Below are positions 54,310 through 64,000 of a DNA stretch of 64,000 nt, piece after piece. The position numbers and the translations under genes were made by a program. The DNA comes from Methylomonas sp. 11b (GTDB lineage: Bacteria > Pseudomonadota > Gammaproteobacteria > Methylococcales > Methylomonadaceae): NCBI RefSeq assembly GCF_000515215.1, contig NZ_KI911557.1, positions 2,108,441 to 2,172,440 of the forward strand, in the 5' to 3' direction. How positions within the stretch are numbered: the first letter of the stretch is position 1; each line of letters opens with the position of its first letter. The notes under the pieces were generated by a model. The model was not told where the DNA came from and ran no database searches. It saw nothing but the letters and a program-made list of their open reading frames with translations.

Positions 54310-55068
54310 TCAGTACCGAATCCGATACCACCACATACCTATCATTTCGTGCGCCAGCAAAAAACTGTTGGCCCAAGAGCTTGGTGATGGCAACCAATCC
54401 AATAAACGGGTTTCGCCCGCGTGGCCGATAAACGCCGTCGGTGCCGGCAACACCTCGAAACCAGCTTTGCGAAATTCCAAAGCAGCACGCGGCATATGGT
54501 AGGCCTGAGTAACCAGGACGATTTTGTTGATGCCGAACTGCTTTAATAGCTCGCGGCTGAAGCGAGCATTTTCGGCGGTATTGCTGCTGCGAGGTTCCTG
54601 CCAGGCCACGGGAGTTTTAAACTCATTATCCAGGGTTTGTGCCATCAACTCCGCTTCGGGAATATCGTCTGGTTCCAGCGTGCCGCCCCCGGAAGCCAGA
54701 ATCGGCAGACCCAACTCCCCGGCCAACTTGGCGGCATAGCGCACGCGCAGCAAGGTTCTGACATGTAAAGTGACTTGCTCTGGATATTCCGGCGCCGAGT
54801 ATTCAATGCCACCGCCTATCACCACCAAGGCTTGCGGTTTGAATGGCTGTACGGCGTCTGCAGAAAGAGGCGGAATCCGCTCCCACAGCAAGGCCCATTG
54901 CTTAACGACAATCGGCAAACTCAGTAACCACAACAGTGCCAGACAGACTATCGCCATGTTCTTTCCCCTTTTACGCTTGCCCAACAGCAAGCCTGCCAGC
55001 GCCAGCATTGCCAAAGAGGTTGGCGGCAACAACAGTAGCTTGATAACGTAGATCGCGACGATGGACAT
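54310..55068 (-). CDS. YdcF/ElyC family membrane protein (DUF218)
   Basis: A 252-residue protein with two N-terminal membrane helices (about 5-28 and 38-56) and a DUF218 domain (about 78-245): ALVVIGGGIEYSAPEYPEQ, SGGGTLEPDD, EPRSSNTAENARFS and LVTQAYHMPRAALEFRKAG are the conserved segments. ElyC of E. coli affects peptidoglycan assembly through lipid carrier metabolism; the biochemical activity of the family is poorly defined. Size and membrane layout fit ElyC better than SanA or YdcF. Confidence 0.88.
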   Translation of the reverse strand: MSIVAIYVIKLLLLPPTSLAMLALAGLLLGKRKRGKNMAIVCLALLWLLSLPIVVKQWALLWERIPPLSADAVQPFKPQALVVIGGGIEYSAPEYPEQVTLHVRTLLRVRYAAKLAGELGLPILASGGGTLEPDDIPEAELMAQTLDNEFKTPVAWQEPRSSNTAENARFSRELLKQFGINKIVLVTQAYHMPRAALEFRKAGFEVLPAPTAFIGHAGETRLLDWLPSPSSWANSFLLAHEMIGMWWYRIRY

Positions 55069-55135
55069 TGGGTACGATCATCCTTGAGCAAGTATCAGTC
55101 GATAGGGCTTTAGACCGGCCCTATTGGGAGTGAAC

Positions 55136-55161
55136 TAGAGACGCAAGATCTTGCGTCTCTA
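55136..55161. repeat. Perfect 26-bp palindrome
   Basis: TAGAGACGCAAGA followed by its exact reverse complement, 15 bp beyond the trpS stop. It resembles the TAGAGACGCAA-type palindromes scattered in other bacterial genomes and could also end the trpS transcript. Confidence 0.85.
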
Positions 55162-55175
55162 CAGACTTTCCCCCC

Positions 55176-56189
55176 TTACATCGCCAATCTGGAAATCCCC
55201 ACCGCTTCCCGCAAGGTATTGATAAATGGCCTGGTGATCGCGCGGGCTTTCTCGGCGCCTTCCTGCAATTGTTGTTCGATATGTTTCGGCGCTTCCATTA
55301 AGGCTTCGTAACGCTCGCGGGCCGGGGCGATTTCGTCGTTGATTTTCTCGAACAACACTTGCTTCATCTCGCCCCAACCTATGCCTTCCGCGTAACGCTG
55401 GCGAATCGCATCGACTTCGTGGTGGTTGGCGAAAGCCTGATAGATGCCAAACAAGGTACAACCTTCCGTATCCTTGGGTTCGCCGGGTTCCAGGGAATTG
55501 GTCTTGATCTTGTTGATCAGCTTGCGCAGTTTCTTTTCCGGTTCGAACAGCGGTATCGTGTTGTTGTAGCTTTTGCTCATCTTGCGGCCGTCCAAGCCCA
55601 GCAAGGTTGCCGCGTTGTCGTCCAGCACCGCTTCCGGCAAAACAAAATGCTCGCCGTAGATATGGTTAAAGCGGCTGGCGATGTCGCGGGCCATTTCAAT
55701 GTGCTGGATTTGATCCTTGCCCACTGGCACTTTGTTGGCGTTGAACATCAAAATATCGGCGGCCATCAGAATGGGGTAACTGAACAAGCCCATCGTGATG
55801 CCTTTGTCGGGATCGTTGCCTTCGGTTTCTTCATTTTCGGCGACCGCGGCTTTATAAGCATGGGCGCGGTTCATCAAGCCCTTGGCAGTAACGCAAGTCA
55901 GCATCCAGGTCAGCTCCAGGATTTCCGGCACATCCGATTGGCGATAGAACACTGCGTTTGAAGTGTCCAAACCCAAGGCCAGCCAAGTCGCGGCAATTTC
56001 CAGACTGGATTGCTTGACCCGCGCCGGCTCGTTACATTTGATCAGCGCATGGTAATCGGCCAGGAAATAAAACGGTCTGACGTGCTCGTCTTTGCTGGCA
56101 TTGATTGCCGGCCGAATCGCCCCGGCGTAATTGCCAAGATGCGGCGTGCCGGTGGTGGTGATACCGGTAAGGACAATGGATTTGCTCAT
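55176..56189 (-). CDS. trpS: Tryptophanyl-tRNA synthetase
   Basis: The start at 56189 ([21 protein letters not shown]) gives 337 residues. Class I signature HLGN (the HIGH motif) lies near the N-terminus, and KMSKSYNN (KMSKS) lies near residue 200. It charges tRNA-Trp with tryptophan. Length is normal. The short upstream extension of the frame to 56237 has no support. AGGCAG precedes the ATG. Confidence 0.96.
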   Translation of the reverse strand: MSKSIVLTGITTTGTPHLGNYAGAIRPAINASKDEHVRPFYFLADYHALIKCNEPARVKQSSLEIAATWLALGLDTSNAVFYRQSDVPEILELTWMLTCVTAKGLMNRAHAYKAAVAENEETEGNDPDKGITMGLFSYPILMAADILMFNANKVPVGKDQIQHIEMARDIASRFNHIYGEHFVLPEAVLDDNAATLLGLDGRKMSKSYNNTIPLFEPEKKLRKLINKIKTNSLEPGEPKDTEGCTLFGIYQAFANHHEVDAIRQRYAEGIGWGEMKQVLFEKINDEIAPARERYEALMEAPKHIEQQLQEGAEKARAITRPFINTLREAVGISRLAM

Positions 56190-56437
56190 GCTGCTGCCTA
56201 CGCTGTCTGGATTGAAAAGTGGCGGAATTTTACACAAATAGCCTGGGATAGTCAGGCAATAAAACCGCCGGACTTGCCTTTTGCCTGGATGCCAACTGCG
56301 TCACAGCCCACCCAAAAAATCCGCTGATTCGGGCGATATGAGCCACTATTTCCTAACCAGAGCGGCGGTTTTTTATAGTAAACTCCCTGCGACTGATTTT
56401 TTACCCAACTACTGCCAATCCGAATCGGGGGAAGCCA

Positions 56438-56737
56438 ATGCTGAATCATGATGAAAAACGCGATTACATCCGTATGGATGTGGACTGTGACATTACCTAT
56501 AAGCTGGCCGATTCCAGCGAGGTCAGCACCGGCAGATGCACGACGCTAAGCGGCGCCGGCGTATCGTTTATTGCCGAACGGCCATTCGAGATCGGTCTGG
56601 CCATGGAAGTCAGCATCATGCCAAAAACCCAAATCACCCCACCGATGACGGCCTTCATCGAAGTGGTGCGTAGCGTCAAACAAGGCGACGGCAGCTTTGA
56701 AATAGCCGCCTCGATCAAAAGCATCAAAGGCAATTAA
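56438..56737 (+). CDS. PilZ domain protein (possible cyclic-di-GMP receptor)
   Basis: A 99-residue protein consisting of one PilZ domain. The N-terminal EKRDYIRMDV gives the RxxxR c-di-GMP motif, and TLSGAGVSF stands at the second motif (D/NxSxxG, here with Thr instead of Asp/Asn), so binding may be altered. It would act as a small effector of c-di-GMP signalling. GGGGGAAG precedes the ATG. It is 36 bp upstream of the QueD-like gene on the same strand. Confidence 0.85.
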   Translation: MLNHDEKRDYIRMDVDCDITYKLADSSEVSTGRCTTLSGAGVSFIAERPFEIGLAMEVSIMPKTQITPPMTAFIEVVRSVKQGDGSFEIAASIKSIKGN

Positions 56738-56773
56738 GGACAGCCCCCGTTTCTCACAAGGACGTAGCACGCT

Positions 56774-57178
56774 ATGTATATCATCACCAAAGAAGTTTAT
56801 TTTTGCTACGGCCACCGCCTGATGAACCATCCGGGCAAGTGCCGCAACTTGCATGGCCACAGTGTCAGAGCCAGCATCTCCATCAAACAAAACCAACTCA
56901 ACGACCAAGGCATGGTCTGTGATTTTTCTGACGTGAAAGACTGTGTGGATGGGTTTATAAACAAGGTGCTGGATCACAACTTTTTGCTGCATAAAGACGA
57001 CCCTATCATCCCGGCCCTGGTCGCCAACAACGAGCAGTTTTTGGCCATTGACGAACATCCCACCGCCGAAGTGTTGAGCAAGATGATATACAACCACGTC
57101 AAACAACAAGGCTTTAATGTCGATCAAGTGGTGTTGTGGGAAACCGCCAGCGCCAATGCCTGCTATCGGGAAGAGTGA
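56774..57178 (+). CDS. 6-carboxy/6-pyruvoyl-tetrahydropterin synthase family protein (QueD-like)
   Basis: A 134-residue protein with the zinc ligands His14, His27 and His29 (CYGHR and NLHGHS) and catalytic Cys23 (GKCRNLHGH). The acid region HPTAEVLS and the end VLWETASANACY are family features. QueD converts dihydroneopterin triphosphate to carboxytetrahydropterin in queuosine synthesis; PTPS-type relatives make pterins. The variant Asn-His-Pro-Gly-Lys-Cys context is nearer to the PTPS-III/QueD-like group, so the product is not certain. Followed two bases later by DUF1249. Confidence 0.9.
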   Translation: MYIITKEVYFCYGHRLMNHPGKCRNLHGHSVRASISIKQNQLNDQGMVCDFSDVKDCVDGFINKVLDHNFLLHKDDPIIPALVANNEQFLAIDEHPTAEVLSKMIYNHVKQQGFNVDQVVLWETASANACYREE

Positions 57179-57180
57179 CG

Positions 57181-57645
57181 ATGAGCTTGGTGCAACCGGT
57201 CAACACGGCACTTTGTCTGGAAAAGATCTGCGAATCCAACTATCAAAAGCTGTTCAGGCTGATTCCGAATCTGCGTTCTTTTGATAAAACCGCCGTCGGC
57301 CTGACGCAGAACAAACCGGCGTTATATCTGGAAGTGCTGGAACGTAATCCCTACACCTTGACTATCGAACTCAGCCATTGCTTCGATCAACAGCTATCGG
57401 AACAAATCGTGCCGGCAGTAAAAATTCGGATTTATCTGGATGCGCAATTGGCGGAAGTGCTGCGCGACATCGACCGGCCAACAGTGGACAAGGTCTATCA
57501 AAATCCCGGCAGTTTGGTGGAAATCAGGAATTATAAGTGGCGCTTAAACTATTTTCTGCAGAAGTGGCTGGATCATTGCCTAAAGACCGATTACCGCTTC
57601 AGCCACGACAAGCTCAGCCAAGCTGCTGCTGTAAAGCCGCTCTGA
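57181..57645 (+). CDS. DUF1249 family protein (YqiB-like)
   Basis: The start at 57181 ([18 protein letters not shown]) follows the previous stop by two bases and gives 154 residues. The sequence [19 protein letters not shown] and [22 protein letters not shown] match the DUF1249/YqiB family of gammaproteobacteria, function unknown. In many genomes it lies near nudF and cpdA; here it is coupled to the QueD-like gene instead. Its 3' end overlaps recQ (opposite strand) by 32 bp. Confidence 0.9.
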   Translation: MSLVQPVNTALCLEKICESNYQKLFRLIPNLRSFDKTAVGLTQNKPALYLEVLERNPYTLTIELSHCFDQQLSEQIVPAVKIRIYLDAQLAEVLRDIDRPTVDKVYQNPGSLVEIRNYKWRLNYFLQKWLDHCLKTDYRFSHDKLSQAAAVKPL

Positions 57646-59746
57646 CGCAGCGCAACACCCCATAGCTGTAAGCACCGCCCAGTTGCTCGTAAACCGGCTT
57701 CAAGGCGTTGCGCTGTTCTTCCGGCAAACTTAACAACACCGCCTCGATTTCACTGACTTCCGCCGGCGACAAACTCAACACATCACCCAGAGCCACCAAC
57801 CCCAACTCCAGACTTTTGGCCATGTGATTGTAAATGGTGTCCTCGCTCAGACTGCGTTGCTTGGCGACTTGCTCGACGCTATAACCTAATCGAAATAAAT
57901 CCAGACTCTCCGTGACGGTATCGGTGGCCGACGCCGGCGGCTCGTCGTCAAACTCGGCTAACACGGCCAAAAACTCATCGCCGTATAATTCCAGCTTGCG
58001 CTGGCCGATGCCGGACAACATGCTCAATTGCTGATGATTACGCGGCCGGGCATCGACCATCGCCATCAAAGTCGCATCGTGAAAAATCACATACGGCGGC
58101 ACATCCTGCTCGTCGGCCAATGCTTTGCGTTTGGCACGCAAAGCGTTCCACAAGGCACTGTCCGCCGCACCACCCGGCTGGCGCTTTTCGGTTTTTTCGC
58201 GCCGGGTTTTGGCGATTTGCGCATCCTTGCGCAGCATCAAGGTTTGCTCGCCGCGTAACACCGGCCGGCAAGCGTCGGTCAGTTTCAGACTGCCGTGGCC
58301 TTCAAAGTCGATTTCCACCAAAGACTTGGCCACCAATTGCCGAAACACCGAGCGCCATTGTTTCTCGTCCAGGGCTTTACCAATACCAAACGTCGACTGT
58401 TTATCGTGGCCGAATTGGCGCATACGGTCATCGGCTTTGCCCAGCAGCACGTCGATCAAATACTTCACGCCGAAACGCTGGCCGGTACGATAAATACACG
58501 ACAGGGCCTGTTGCGCGGCCACGCTGCCGTCCCAGGTTTCCACAGGCTCCAGACAGGTATCGCAATTGCCGCAGCCCTGCTCCAGCACATCCCCAAAGTA
58601 AGCCAGCAGCGCCTGTCGCCGGCAACTGACCATTTCGCACAAGGCCAGCATCGCATCCAGTTTATGCAACTCAATACGCTTGTGCGCCTCGTCGGCATTG
58701 GAGGTACTGAGCATTTGCCGCAGCGTCAACACATCCTGCAAGCCATACGCCATCCAAGCATTCGCTGGCAGACCGTCGCGCCCGGCCCGGCCGGTTTCCT
58801 GGTAATAAGCCTCCACGCTTTTCGGTAAATCCAGATGCGCCACGAAGCGCACGTTGGGTTTGTCTATGCCCATGCCAAAGGCGATGGTAGCGACGATGAT
58901 TAGTCCATCCTCCATCAAAAACTGATGCTGATTCTTTTGCCGCTCGCGATGCTCCATGCCGGCGTGATACGGCAGGGCTTTCAGGCCTTTGTCATTCAAC
59001 CATTCTGCGGTTTCTTCGACTTTTTTCCGCGACAGACAATAGACGATGCCGGTATCACCAGGATGTTCGCTACGGATAAATGTCAGCAGTTGCTGCCTAG
59101 CATTGTCTTTCTGAATAATCCGATAGCGGATGTTCGGCCGGTCGAAACCGCTGACAAACACCTGGGCCTGTTCCAGCGCCAGCCGGGTAATGATTTCCTG
59201 GCGGGTACGCTCGTCGGCGGTGGCGGTTAAGGCAATGCGCGGCACTTGCGGAAACTGCTCATGCAACACCGACAACAACAAATAATCGGCACGAAAATCG
59301 TGGCCCCATTGCGACACGCAATGCGCTTCGTCAATAGCAAACAAAGCAATCTTGCAGCGGGCAAACAGGGCTTGGGTTCTGGCGTTGGAGAGCCGCTCCG
59401 GGGCGATGTAAAGCAAATCCAACTCGCCGTTCTGCAACTTCTGTTCGATCTCACGCACCTGTTCCAGCGCCAACGTCGAATTCAGATAGGCGGCTCTCAC
59501 GCCGACTTGATGCAAGGCGCTGACCTGATCCTGCATCAGCGCAATCAATGGCGAAATCACGATACCCACGCCGTCCATCACCAAGGCTGGAATCTGGTAA
59601 CACAAGGACTTGCCGCCGCCGGTCGGCATCAATACCAACACATCCCGGCCGCCGATCAATTGCTCGATAATCTGTTGCTGCTGGCCGCGAAAACTGTCGT
59701 AGCCGAACACGCTATGCAGGGTTTGCAGGGCGGAGTTATTGGTCAT
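57614..59746 (-). CDS. recQ: ATP-dependent DNA helicase RecQ
   Basis: A 710-residue 3'-5' helicase. Motif [17 protein letters not shown] (about 40-55), motif [16 protein letters not shown] (about 138-151), motif [12 protein letters not shown], the zinc-binding region (Cys residues in MVSCRRQ and GCGNCDTC), the winged helix domain and an HRDC domain (about 530-605) are all present. A C-terminal helix-turn-helix extension ([22 protein letters not shown]) makes it longer than E. coli RecQ (609 residues). Role in recombination and fork repair. Confidence 0.96.
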   Translation of the reverse strand: MTNNSALQTLHSVFGYDSFRGQQQQIIEQLIGGRDVLVLMPTGGGKSLCYQIPALVMDGVGIVISPLIALMQDQVSALHQVGVRAAYLNSTLALEQVREIEQKLQNGELDLLYIAPERLSNARTQALFARCKIALFAIDEAHCVSQWGHDFRADYLLLSVLHEQFPQVPRIALTATADERTRQEIITRLALEQAQVFVSGFDRPNIRYRIIQKDNARQQLLTFIRSEHPGDTGIVYCLSRKKVEETAEWLNDKGLKALPYHAGMEHRERQKNQHQFLMEDGLIIVATIAFGMGIDKPNVRFVAHLDLPKSVEAYYQETGRAGRDGLPANAWMAYGLQDVLTLRQMLSTSNADEAHKRIELHKLDAMLALCEMVSCRRQALLAYFGDVLEQGCGNCDTCLEPVETWDGSVAAQQALSCIYRTGQRFGVKYLIDVLLGKADDRMRQFGHDKQSTFGIGKALDEKQWRSVFRQLVAKSLVEIDFEGHGSLKLTDACRPVLRGEQTLMLRKDAQIAKTRREKTEKRQPGGAADSALWNALRAKRKALADEQDVPPYVIFHDATLMAMVDARPRNHQQLSMLSGIGQRKLELYGDEFLAVLAEFDDEPPASATDTVTESLDLFRLGYSVEQVAKQRSLSEDTIYNHMAKSLELGLVALGDVLSLSPAEVSEIEAVLLSLPEEQRNALKPVYEQLGGAYSYGVLRCVRAALQQQLG

Positions 59747-59986
59747 AAATCATTGCTTGCTAAATCTAAACCGGCAAAAAGTCGTTGAGGTATTAGACCA
59801 TAGATCAGACCATCATCCGCAAACGCCCGAAACAAGCTAAACCCGCCACGGCCTTCTACGCCTTGAAATAGTAACGCACATCCCCAATCTCCTTGATTCA
59901 CTTTACAGCACGCCGATTTCAATAAATCAAAATCCACCCTATATAATGCCGCGCTTACCCAAGCCGCGGAAGACGCCTAATTTTCT

Positions 59987-61573
59987 ATGCTCATTACTTA
60001 CTGCCGTTTACCCGACCGTCTTAAATATCTGATCGATAACGATCAACAATACCTGTTAAAACAAGGCCTGAAAGGCATCGAGAAAGAAAGCCTGCGCATC
60101 ACCGAGCATGGCGAGATCGCGCAAACACCTCACCCCACGGCGCTTGGTTCGGCGTTGACCCACCCCTACATCACCACCGATTATTCGGAAGCGCTGCTGG
60201 AATTTATCACCCCGCCGTTTGCCGACATCCGCCAAACCCTGGATTACATGCACCAGCTCCACCAGTTTGTCTACCCGCATCTAGGCGAGGAAATGCTGCT
60301 GGCCACCAGCATGCCCTGCGGTATCGACGGCGACTTGAGCATACCCATCGCCGAGTACGGCACCTCCAACATTGGCAAGATGAAGCACGTTTACCGTAAA
60401 GGTTTGTGGCACCGTTACGGCCGCACCATGCAAGCCATTGCCGGCATCCATTTCAATTATTCGGTGCCGGAGGCGCTGTGGCCGGCGCTGTACAAGCAAA
60501 GCGGCTGCACGACCGGCCTGGAAGACTTTATCTCAAACGCTTATTTCGGTTTGATCCGTAACTTCCACCGCCAAGGCTGGCTGATTCTGTATTTGTTCGG
60601 CGCCTCGCCGGCCATTTGCAAAACCTTTTTCAAAAGCCGCCCGCAATTGATGGAGCAATTCAAGGAATTCGACGAACACACCGTGTTCCACCCCTATGCG
60701 ACCTCGCTGCGGATGAGCGACATCGGTTATAAGAGCAAGAACCAGGCGGGCTTGAAGATCGATTACAACTCGCTGGACGGCTACGTGGACAGCCTGAGCG
60801 CAGCCATCAACACACCCTATTCGGACTACGAAGCCATCGGCGTTAAAGTGGACGGTGAGTATCAGCAGCTGAACGCCAACATCCTGCAAATCGAAAACGA
60901 GTTTTACAGCACCATGCGCCCCAAGCAGATCGCCAAATCGGGCGAGAAGCCGACGCTGGCGCTGAAACGGCGCGGCGTGCTGTATGTGGAAATGCGCTCG
61001 CTGGACTTGAATCTGCTGAATCCGATCGGCATAGACGAAAGCACCGCCCGCTTTGTCGAAGCGTTTTTGTTGTACTGTCTATTGCAGGACAGCCCCCCGC
61101 AAGGCCCGGACGAATTCCAGATTAACAACAGCAACCAATTGCTGGTCGCGAATGAGGGCCGCCGCCCCGGTCTACAGCTAAACCGCAACGGCGACACCGT
61201 CACCTTACAGCAATGGGCACACAGCATCCTCTATGCCATGCAACCTATCTGCGCGGTACTGGATAGAGGCAGCTTGGAACGCCCCTACCAATTGGCTTTG
61301 CAACATCAGTTGGCAGTAGTGGACAACCCGGCGCTGACGCCGTCGGCACGGATTCTGGCCTGCATGCGCGAGAACGGCCAGGAGTTTGGCTGCTTCGCCA
61401 GTAACACCTCGGCGCTACATAAGCATTATTTCAACGCCGAACCACTGGACGATGAGACGCAACGGCAATTCGAGGACATGGCTGCCGCGTCGTTGCAAAA
61501 ACAAGCCGACATCGAAGCCAACGACAAGTTGGACTTTGACGAGTATTTATCCCGTTACTTTGCCCAGAGCTAA
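59987..61573 (+). CDS. gshA: Glutamate-cysteine ligase
   Basis: A 528-residue enzyme of the proteobacterial GshA type, first step of glutathione synthesis (ATP-dependent joining of glutamate and cysteine). GIEKESLRI near residue 30 (Glu metal ligands), [28 protein letters not shown] and [17 protein letters not shown] are family hallmarks. Length matches E. coli GshA (518 residues). It is 4 bp before cysH, so sulfur assimilation and glutathione synthesis may be co-expressed. The glutathione peroxidase at 14402 would use its product. Confidence 0.96.
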   Translation: MLITYCRLPDRLKYLIDNDQQYLLKQGLKGIEKESLRITEHGEIAQTPHPTALGSALTHPYITTDYSEALLEFITPPFADIRQTLDYMHQLHQFVYPHLGEEMLLATSMPCGIDGDLSIPIAEYGTSNIGKMKHVYRKGLWHRYGRTMQAIAGIHFNYSVPEALWPALYKQSGCTTGLEDFISNAYFGLIRNFHRQGWLILYLFGASPAICKTFFKSRPQLMEQFKEFDEHTVFHPYATSLRMSDIGYKSKNQAGLKIDYNSLDGYVDSLSAAINTPYSDYEAIGVKVDGEYQQLNANILQIENEFYSTMRPKQIAKSGEKPTLALKRRGVLYVEMRSLDLNLLNPIGIDESTARFVEAFLLYCLLQDSPPQGPDEFQINNSNQLLVANEGRRPGLQLNRNGDTVTLQQWAHSILYAMQPICAVLDRGSLERPYQLALQHQLAVVDNPALTPSARILACMRENGQEFGCFASNTSALHKHYFNAEPLDDETQRQFEDMAAASLQKQADIEANDKLDFDEYLSRYFAQS

Positions 61574-61577
61574 ATCC

Positions 61578-62300
61578 ATGACTGAATTCGACTTAAGCAC
61601 CGCCCAATCCGAGCTGCAAGGTAAAAATCCGCGCACCATCTTAAAAGCCGCACTGGCTAATTTCGATAACATTGCCATCTCTTTCAGCGGTGCAGAAGAC
61701 GTCGTGCTGATCGACATGGCCTTGCAAATCAGAAAAGACATCCAGGTGTTTTCATTGGATACCGGCCGCTTGCATCCGGAAACCTACCGTTTCATGGAAC
61801 AAGTGCGCAAGCATTACGGCATCAACATCGACATCTTGAGTCCGGATCGCGAACAACTGGATGCCTTTGTGAAAGAAAAAGGCCTGTTCAGTTTTTACGA
61901 AGACGGTCACCAACAATGCTGCGGCATCCGCAAGGTAGAGCCATTGAAGCGCAAGCTGGCGACGCTAGACGCCTGGATCACCGGCCAACGCAAAGACCAA
62001 AGCCTGGACACCCGCGGCGATATTCCGGAAGTGCAACTCGATGCCGGCTTTTCCGGCCCCGGCAAACAACTGATCAAATTCAACCCGCTGCTGAACTGGT
62101 CGTCGGCGCAGGTGTGGGATTACATCGAAGCCTATCAGGTACCGTTTAACGAACTCCATAAACACGGCTACATCAGCATCGGCTGCGAGCCTTGCACCCG
62201 GCCGGTTTTACCTAATCAGCACGAGCGCGCGGGGCGTTGGTGGTGGGAGGATGCGGCGAAGAAGGAATGTGGGTTGCATGGGGGGAATGTAAAATCTTAG
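61578..62300 (+). CDS. cysH: Adenylyl-sulfate (APS) reductase, CysH family
   Basis: The start at 61578 ([10 protein letters not shown]) gives 240 residues. [13 protein letters not shown] binds the nucleotide. The four cluster Cys (Cys114, Cys115, Cys203, Cys206 in CC...CEPC) mark the 4Fe-4S APS-reducing class rather than the PAPS class without cluster. Cys231 in KECGLH is the catalytic residue. It reduces adenylyl sulfate to sulfite with thioredoxin. Directly follows gshA. Oxygen sensitivity of the cluster could matter in an aerobe. Confidence 0.94.
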   Translation: MTEFDLSTAQSELQGKNPRTILKAALANFDNIAISFSGAEDVVLIDMALQIRKDIQVFSLDTGRLHPETYRFMEQVRKHYGINIDILSPDREQLDAFVKEKGLFSFYEDGHQQCCGIRKVEPLKRKLATLDAWITGQRKDQSLDTRGDIPEVQLDAGFSGPGKQLIKFNPLLNWSSAQVWDYIEAYQVPFNELHKHGYISIGCEPCTRPVLPNQHERAGRWWWEDAAKKECGLHGGNVKS

Positions 62301-62405
62301 TCTCAACTGCAACGTAGTGAAAGCAAACAACTCCTCGATTACGTTGCGTCGTTCAGGCTAGTTTCTAGTTTGCGAAATTAAAAACTAATCAAGAAATCTT
62401 TTCAG

Positions 62406-62912
62406 ATGATGAAACACATTCTGTTGGCTTTACTTATCTGTGTCTCTATTGGGACTGCCGCAGACGAAACGGTGCTCCCCACCAAACAAATTGCAGCAAC
62501 AATATCTGCATACGCAAACTCTGTTGGATGCTTGATTCATATGGATGAACAAAATATCATCCGATTTCAAATTGACGACAAACCCGATACGGAATATGTC
62601 GTAGCGCTATACGATATTGACAGACAATGTAGTGGAGGCACAGCGATGAGTAGGCCTGCATTTGCTGCTCTCAGACGGGACTACAGTCAAAACTTTCATA
62701 TAGTCCCAGAATACTCGATGCCTTCTACAACCTCGGATGACTTTCCGCGGTTTATCAATAAACTTTATGTTAAGGACAATCAGCTTTGGTACTCCGCTAA
62801 GGAATTTGATTTTAAACATGACTCTCTTTGCTGCCCTTCAATGCCAGTCGAAGCCCAAGTCATATTTAAGAATGGCTTTTGGATCGATTCTCGAAAAATT
62901 GAAGCCCAATGA
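62406..62912 (+). CDS. Hypothetical secreted protein
   Basis: A 168-residue protein with a signal peptide (residues 1-19, cleavage after GTA). The mature part contains four Cys (residues 42, 75 and the pair in LCCPS), possibly forming disulfides. No family recognised. The gene is AT-rich compared with the gshA-cysH genes before it. The ribosome site is poor (no clear GGAG before the ATG at 62406). Confidence 0.65.
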   Translation: MMKHILLALLICVSIGTAADETVLPTKQIAATISAYANSVGCLIHMDEQNIIRFQIDDKPDTEYVVALYDIDRQCSGGTAMSRPAFAALRRDYSQNFHIVPEYSMPSTTSDDFPRFINKLYVKDNQLWYSAKEFDFKHDSLCCPSMPVEAQVIFKNGFWIDSRKIEAQ

Positions 62913-63261
62913 CTTGTCAAATCTAAAAACAATTTCGTAGGGCGGGAACGGCTTTTTGTTTCCGCGCGGAGCTCGGGTTTTGTGTCGCTATCGCGACGAA
63001 TATTTTAATGTCGGTTCTCGGACCGACAACCGAGATACTTTTCTTTGCTTGTCCAAAGAAAAGTATCCAAAAGAAAAGACACCCGGACGCCGCTTATCTC
63101 CTACGTTCCTCACTTTCGCCGGGGTTTGCCGTAAGGGGCTTCCTGCCCCTTACGGCAACGCGATGCATCCCTGCATCGCCCCTTCGGGCTGTTCCCGGCG
63201 AAAGCTCCGGTACTCGGCGCGGCATACGGGAGAAAACCCTGCACGATTTCGGAGTTAAAAC
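62913..63261. repeat. Non-coding region made of repeat-like, palindrome-rich sequence
   Basis: About 350 bases. TTTTCTTTGC-TTGTCCAAAGAAAAG (63041-63064) and the following AAAAGAAAAGACACCCGGACG resemble an intergenic sequence I know as widespread in proteobacterial genomes. Palindromes include TAAGGGGC...GCCCCTTA (63132-63154 area) and TGCATCCCTGCATCG. Two frames across it are not genes. Confidence 0.5.
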
Positions 63262-63501
63262 ATGTCAAAGATCGCCACAGAAGTCTACGAACTGCTTAAA
63301 AATGCTGGCGTCAGCGAGTGTAAAGCAATCAAAGCTGTGGAAGCCATCCAACAGCACAGCAAGGAAAACCGTCTGCATTTTGTACAGAAACAGATGCTGA
63401 AATATCAAATGTACACGGAACAGGAGTTTAAGACGCTCAAGTGGACAATCGGGGTTAATTTGGTATTCACCGTGGTCATGTTTTTGAAGCTACTTTCTTG
63501 A
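63262..63501 (+). CDS. Small coiled-coil protein with C-terminal membrane anchor
   Basis: A 79-residue protein. The first 55 residues are helical and charged (MSKIATEVYELLKNAGVSE), with a pattern like the DUF1640 coiled-coil family, and the last 20 residues are a membrane helix (IGVNLVFTVVMFLKLLS). Such proteins are often found near mobile elements, but the function is unknown. GGAG lies 8 bases before the ATG. Confidence 0.7.
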   Translation: MSKIATEVYELLKNAGVSECKAIKAVEAIQQHSKENRLHFVQKQMLKYQMYTEQEFKTLKWTIGVNLVFTVVMFLKLLS

Positions 63502-63589
63502 ATAGACTAACTTAACTTTAATTTATCGTTCATACGCTCTGCGTCATCCAACTGTAAAACCAGCTGCGTAGATACCGTCTTAAACCCGC

Positions 63590-64000
63590 TCATGCAAGGG
63601 AAAAATTAGGATCAAAAGGTTTACCGGATTTCAAGATAGCGAAAGCCAGATGAATGAGCTTACGCATGGCGGCGCAGACAATGAGCTTGCCGTTTTTGCC
63701 ATTAGCTTTGAGTCGTTGGCATTGGACGCGAATGGCTGGATTATGTTGCCAGGCGACCAAAGCGGGTAGATAAAGCGCTTTGCGCAACCGAGCGTCACCG
63801 GTCTTGGCAATACGCGTTTTGCCCTGCCATTGTCCTGACTGTCGGATGGCGGGTGCGAGGCCGGCTTGGGCCACGACTTGTTTGGCGTTGGCGTAGCCAT
63901 GGTGAGGACTTAAGGCCACGAGCAAATAGGCGGTCGTGGCGGGGCCGATACCCGGAATGGAGGTCAGCAGATCGCTTTGCTGCTTGAGATCGGGATCCTT
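63590..64000 (-). mobile_element. IS110-family transposase, 3' part (cut by window end)
   Basis: The last 136 codons of a leftward transposase; the gene continues past the right edge. The sequence SIPGIGPATTAYLLVALSP followed by HHGYANAKQVVAQAGLAP, RQSGQWQGKTRIAKTGDARLR and RKALYLPALVAW is the Transposase_20 C-terminal domain of IS110/IS1111 elements (DEDD transposases). The catalytic N-terminal half is outside. Completeness of the element cannot be judged here. Confidence 0.92.

Noticed and set aside
62956..63400. Two open frames over the repeat-like region
   Set aside because: They translate a known type of intergenic repeat (TTTCTTTGC...AAAGAAAAG) and one overlaps the better-supported gene at 63262.
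1..64000. tRNA, rRNA and CRISPR arrays
   Set aside because: No T-loop-like GGTTCRANTCC with matching acceptor stem, no rRNA motifs and no regularly spaced direct repeats were seen by eye; a covariance search was not possible.

Overview
The window looks like a chromosomal segment of a nitrogen-fixing gammaproteobacterium, most probably a Methylomonas-like methanotroph (Methylococcales). This is inferred from the gene mix: a nif cluster edge beside mod genes, PEP-CTERM/VPLPA-CTERM exported proteins, proteobacterial GshA, HtpX and RpiA, and several dispersed palindromic repeats. No methane monooxygenase gene or rRNA is present, so the genus is not proven.

Layout. 1-1.6 kb: end of a nif-associated operon read leftwards (unknown protein, rhodanese, NafY-like FeMo-cofactor protein) behind a sigma-54 promoter with a NifA-type upstream site. 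1.7-6.8 kb: molybdenum region, with modE diverging from an outer-membrane porin, modA, a two-domain molbindin and a modC-like ATPase. No modB is present. A palindrome very like the known ModE operator lies between modE and the porin gene. 6.8-14.1 kb: HAD phosphatase, two tandem paralogous subtilisin-like proteases, a PEP-CTERM protein with its own sigma-54-like promoter, and a membrane-anchored Pro-rich protein with a threefold DSxLxRHY repeat. 14.4-20.4 kb: glutathione peroxidase, FlgT/FlgP-type flagellar lipoproteins, the rsfS-nadD-proA operon, and an old-yellow-enzyme reductase. 20.6-25 kb: two MFS transporters, a 47-residue membrane protein and a catalase-like protein. 25.1-27.4 kb: a DUF2835 gene interrupted by a complete group II intron. 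27.4-34.2 kb: htpX, two PQQ-type sugar dehydrogenase-like proteins, a NUDIX hydrolase, a VPLPA-CTERM protein and a lipoprotein alpha/beta hydrolase. 34.5-38.4 kb: a very large hybrid histidine kinase with an ethylene-receptor-like copper-site sensor domain. 38.7-45 kb: an hsdS remnant, a cytochrome P450, small lipoproteins and hypotheticals, a MITE-like element and a second proA. 45-52 kb: fused membrane/spermidine-synthase protein, lpxD, rpiA, bcp, and a repeat-rich zone with an intact GNAT gene and a truncated copy. 52.4-64 kb: ABC exporter, ElyC/YdcF, trpS, PilZ, QueD-like protein, DUF1249, recQ, gshA, cysH (APS reductase type), two small hypotheticals and the 3' part of an IS110-type transposase cut by the window end.

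Functional threads. The nif and mod regions fit together: molybdate uptake and storage beside FeMo-cofactor handling, with NifA/sigma-54 and ModE signals visible. The strongest unusual signals are the ethylene-receptor-like kinase, the intron that splits DUF2835 exactly in frame, the NifA-type promoter in front of an unrecognised gene, and the modB-less mod cluster whose ATPase lacks the switch histidine.
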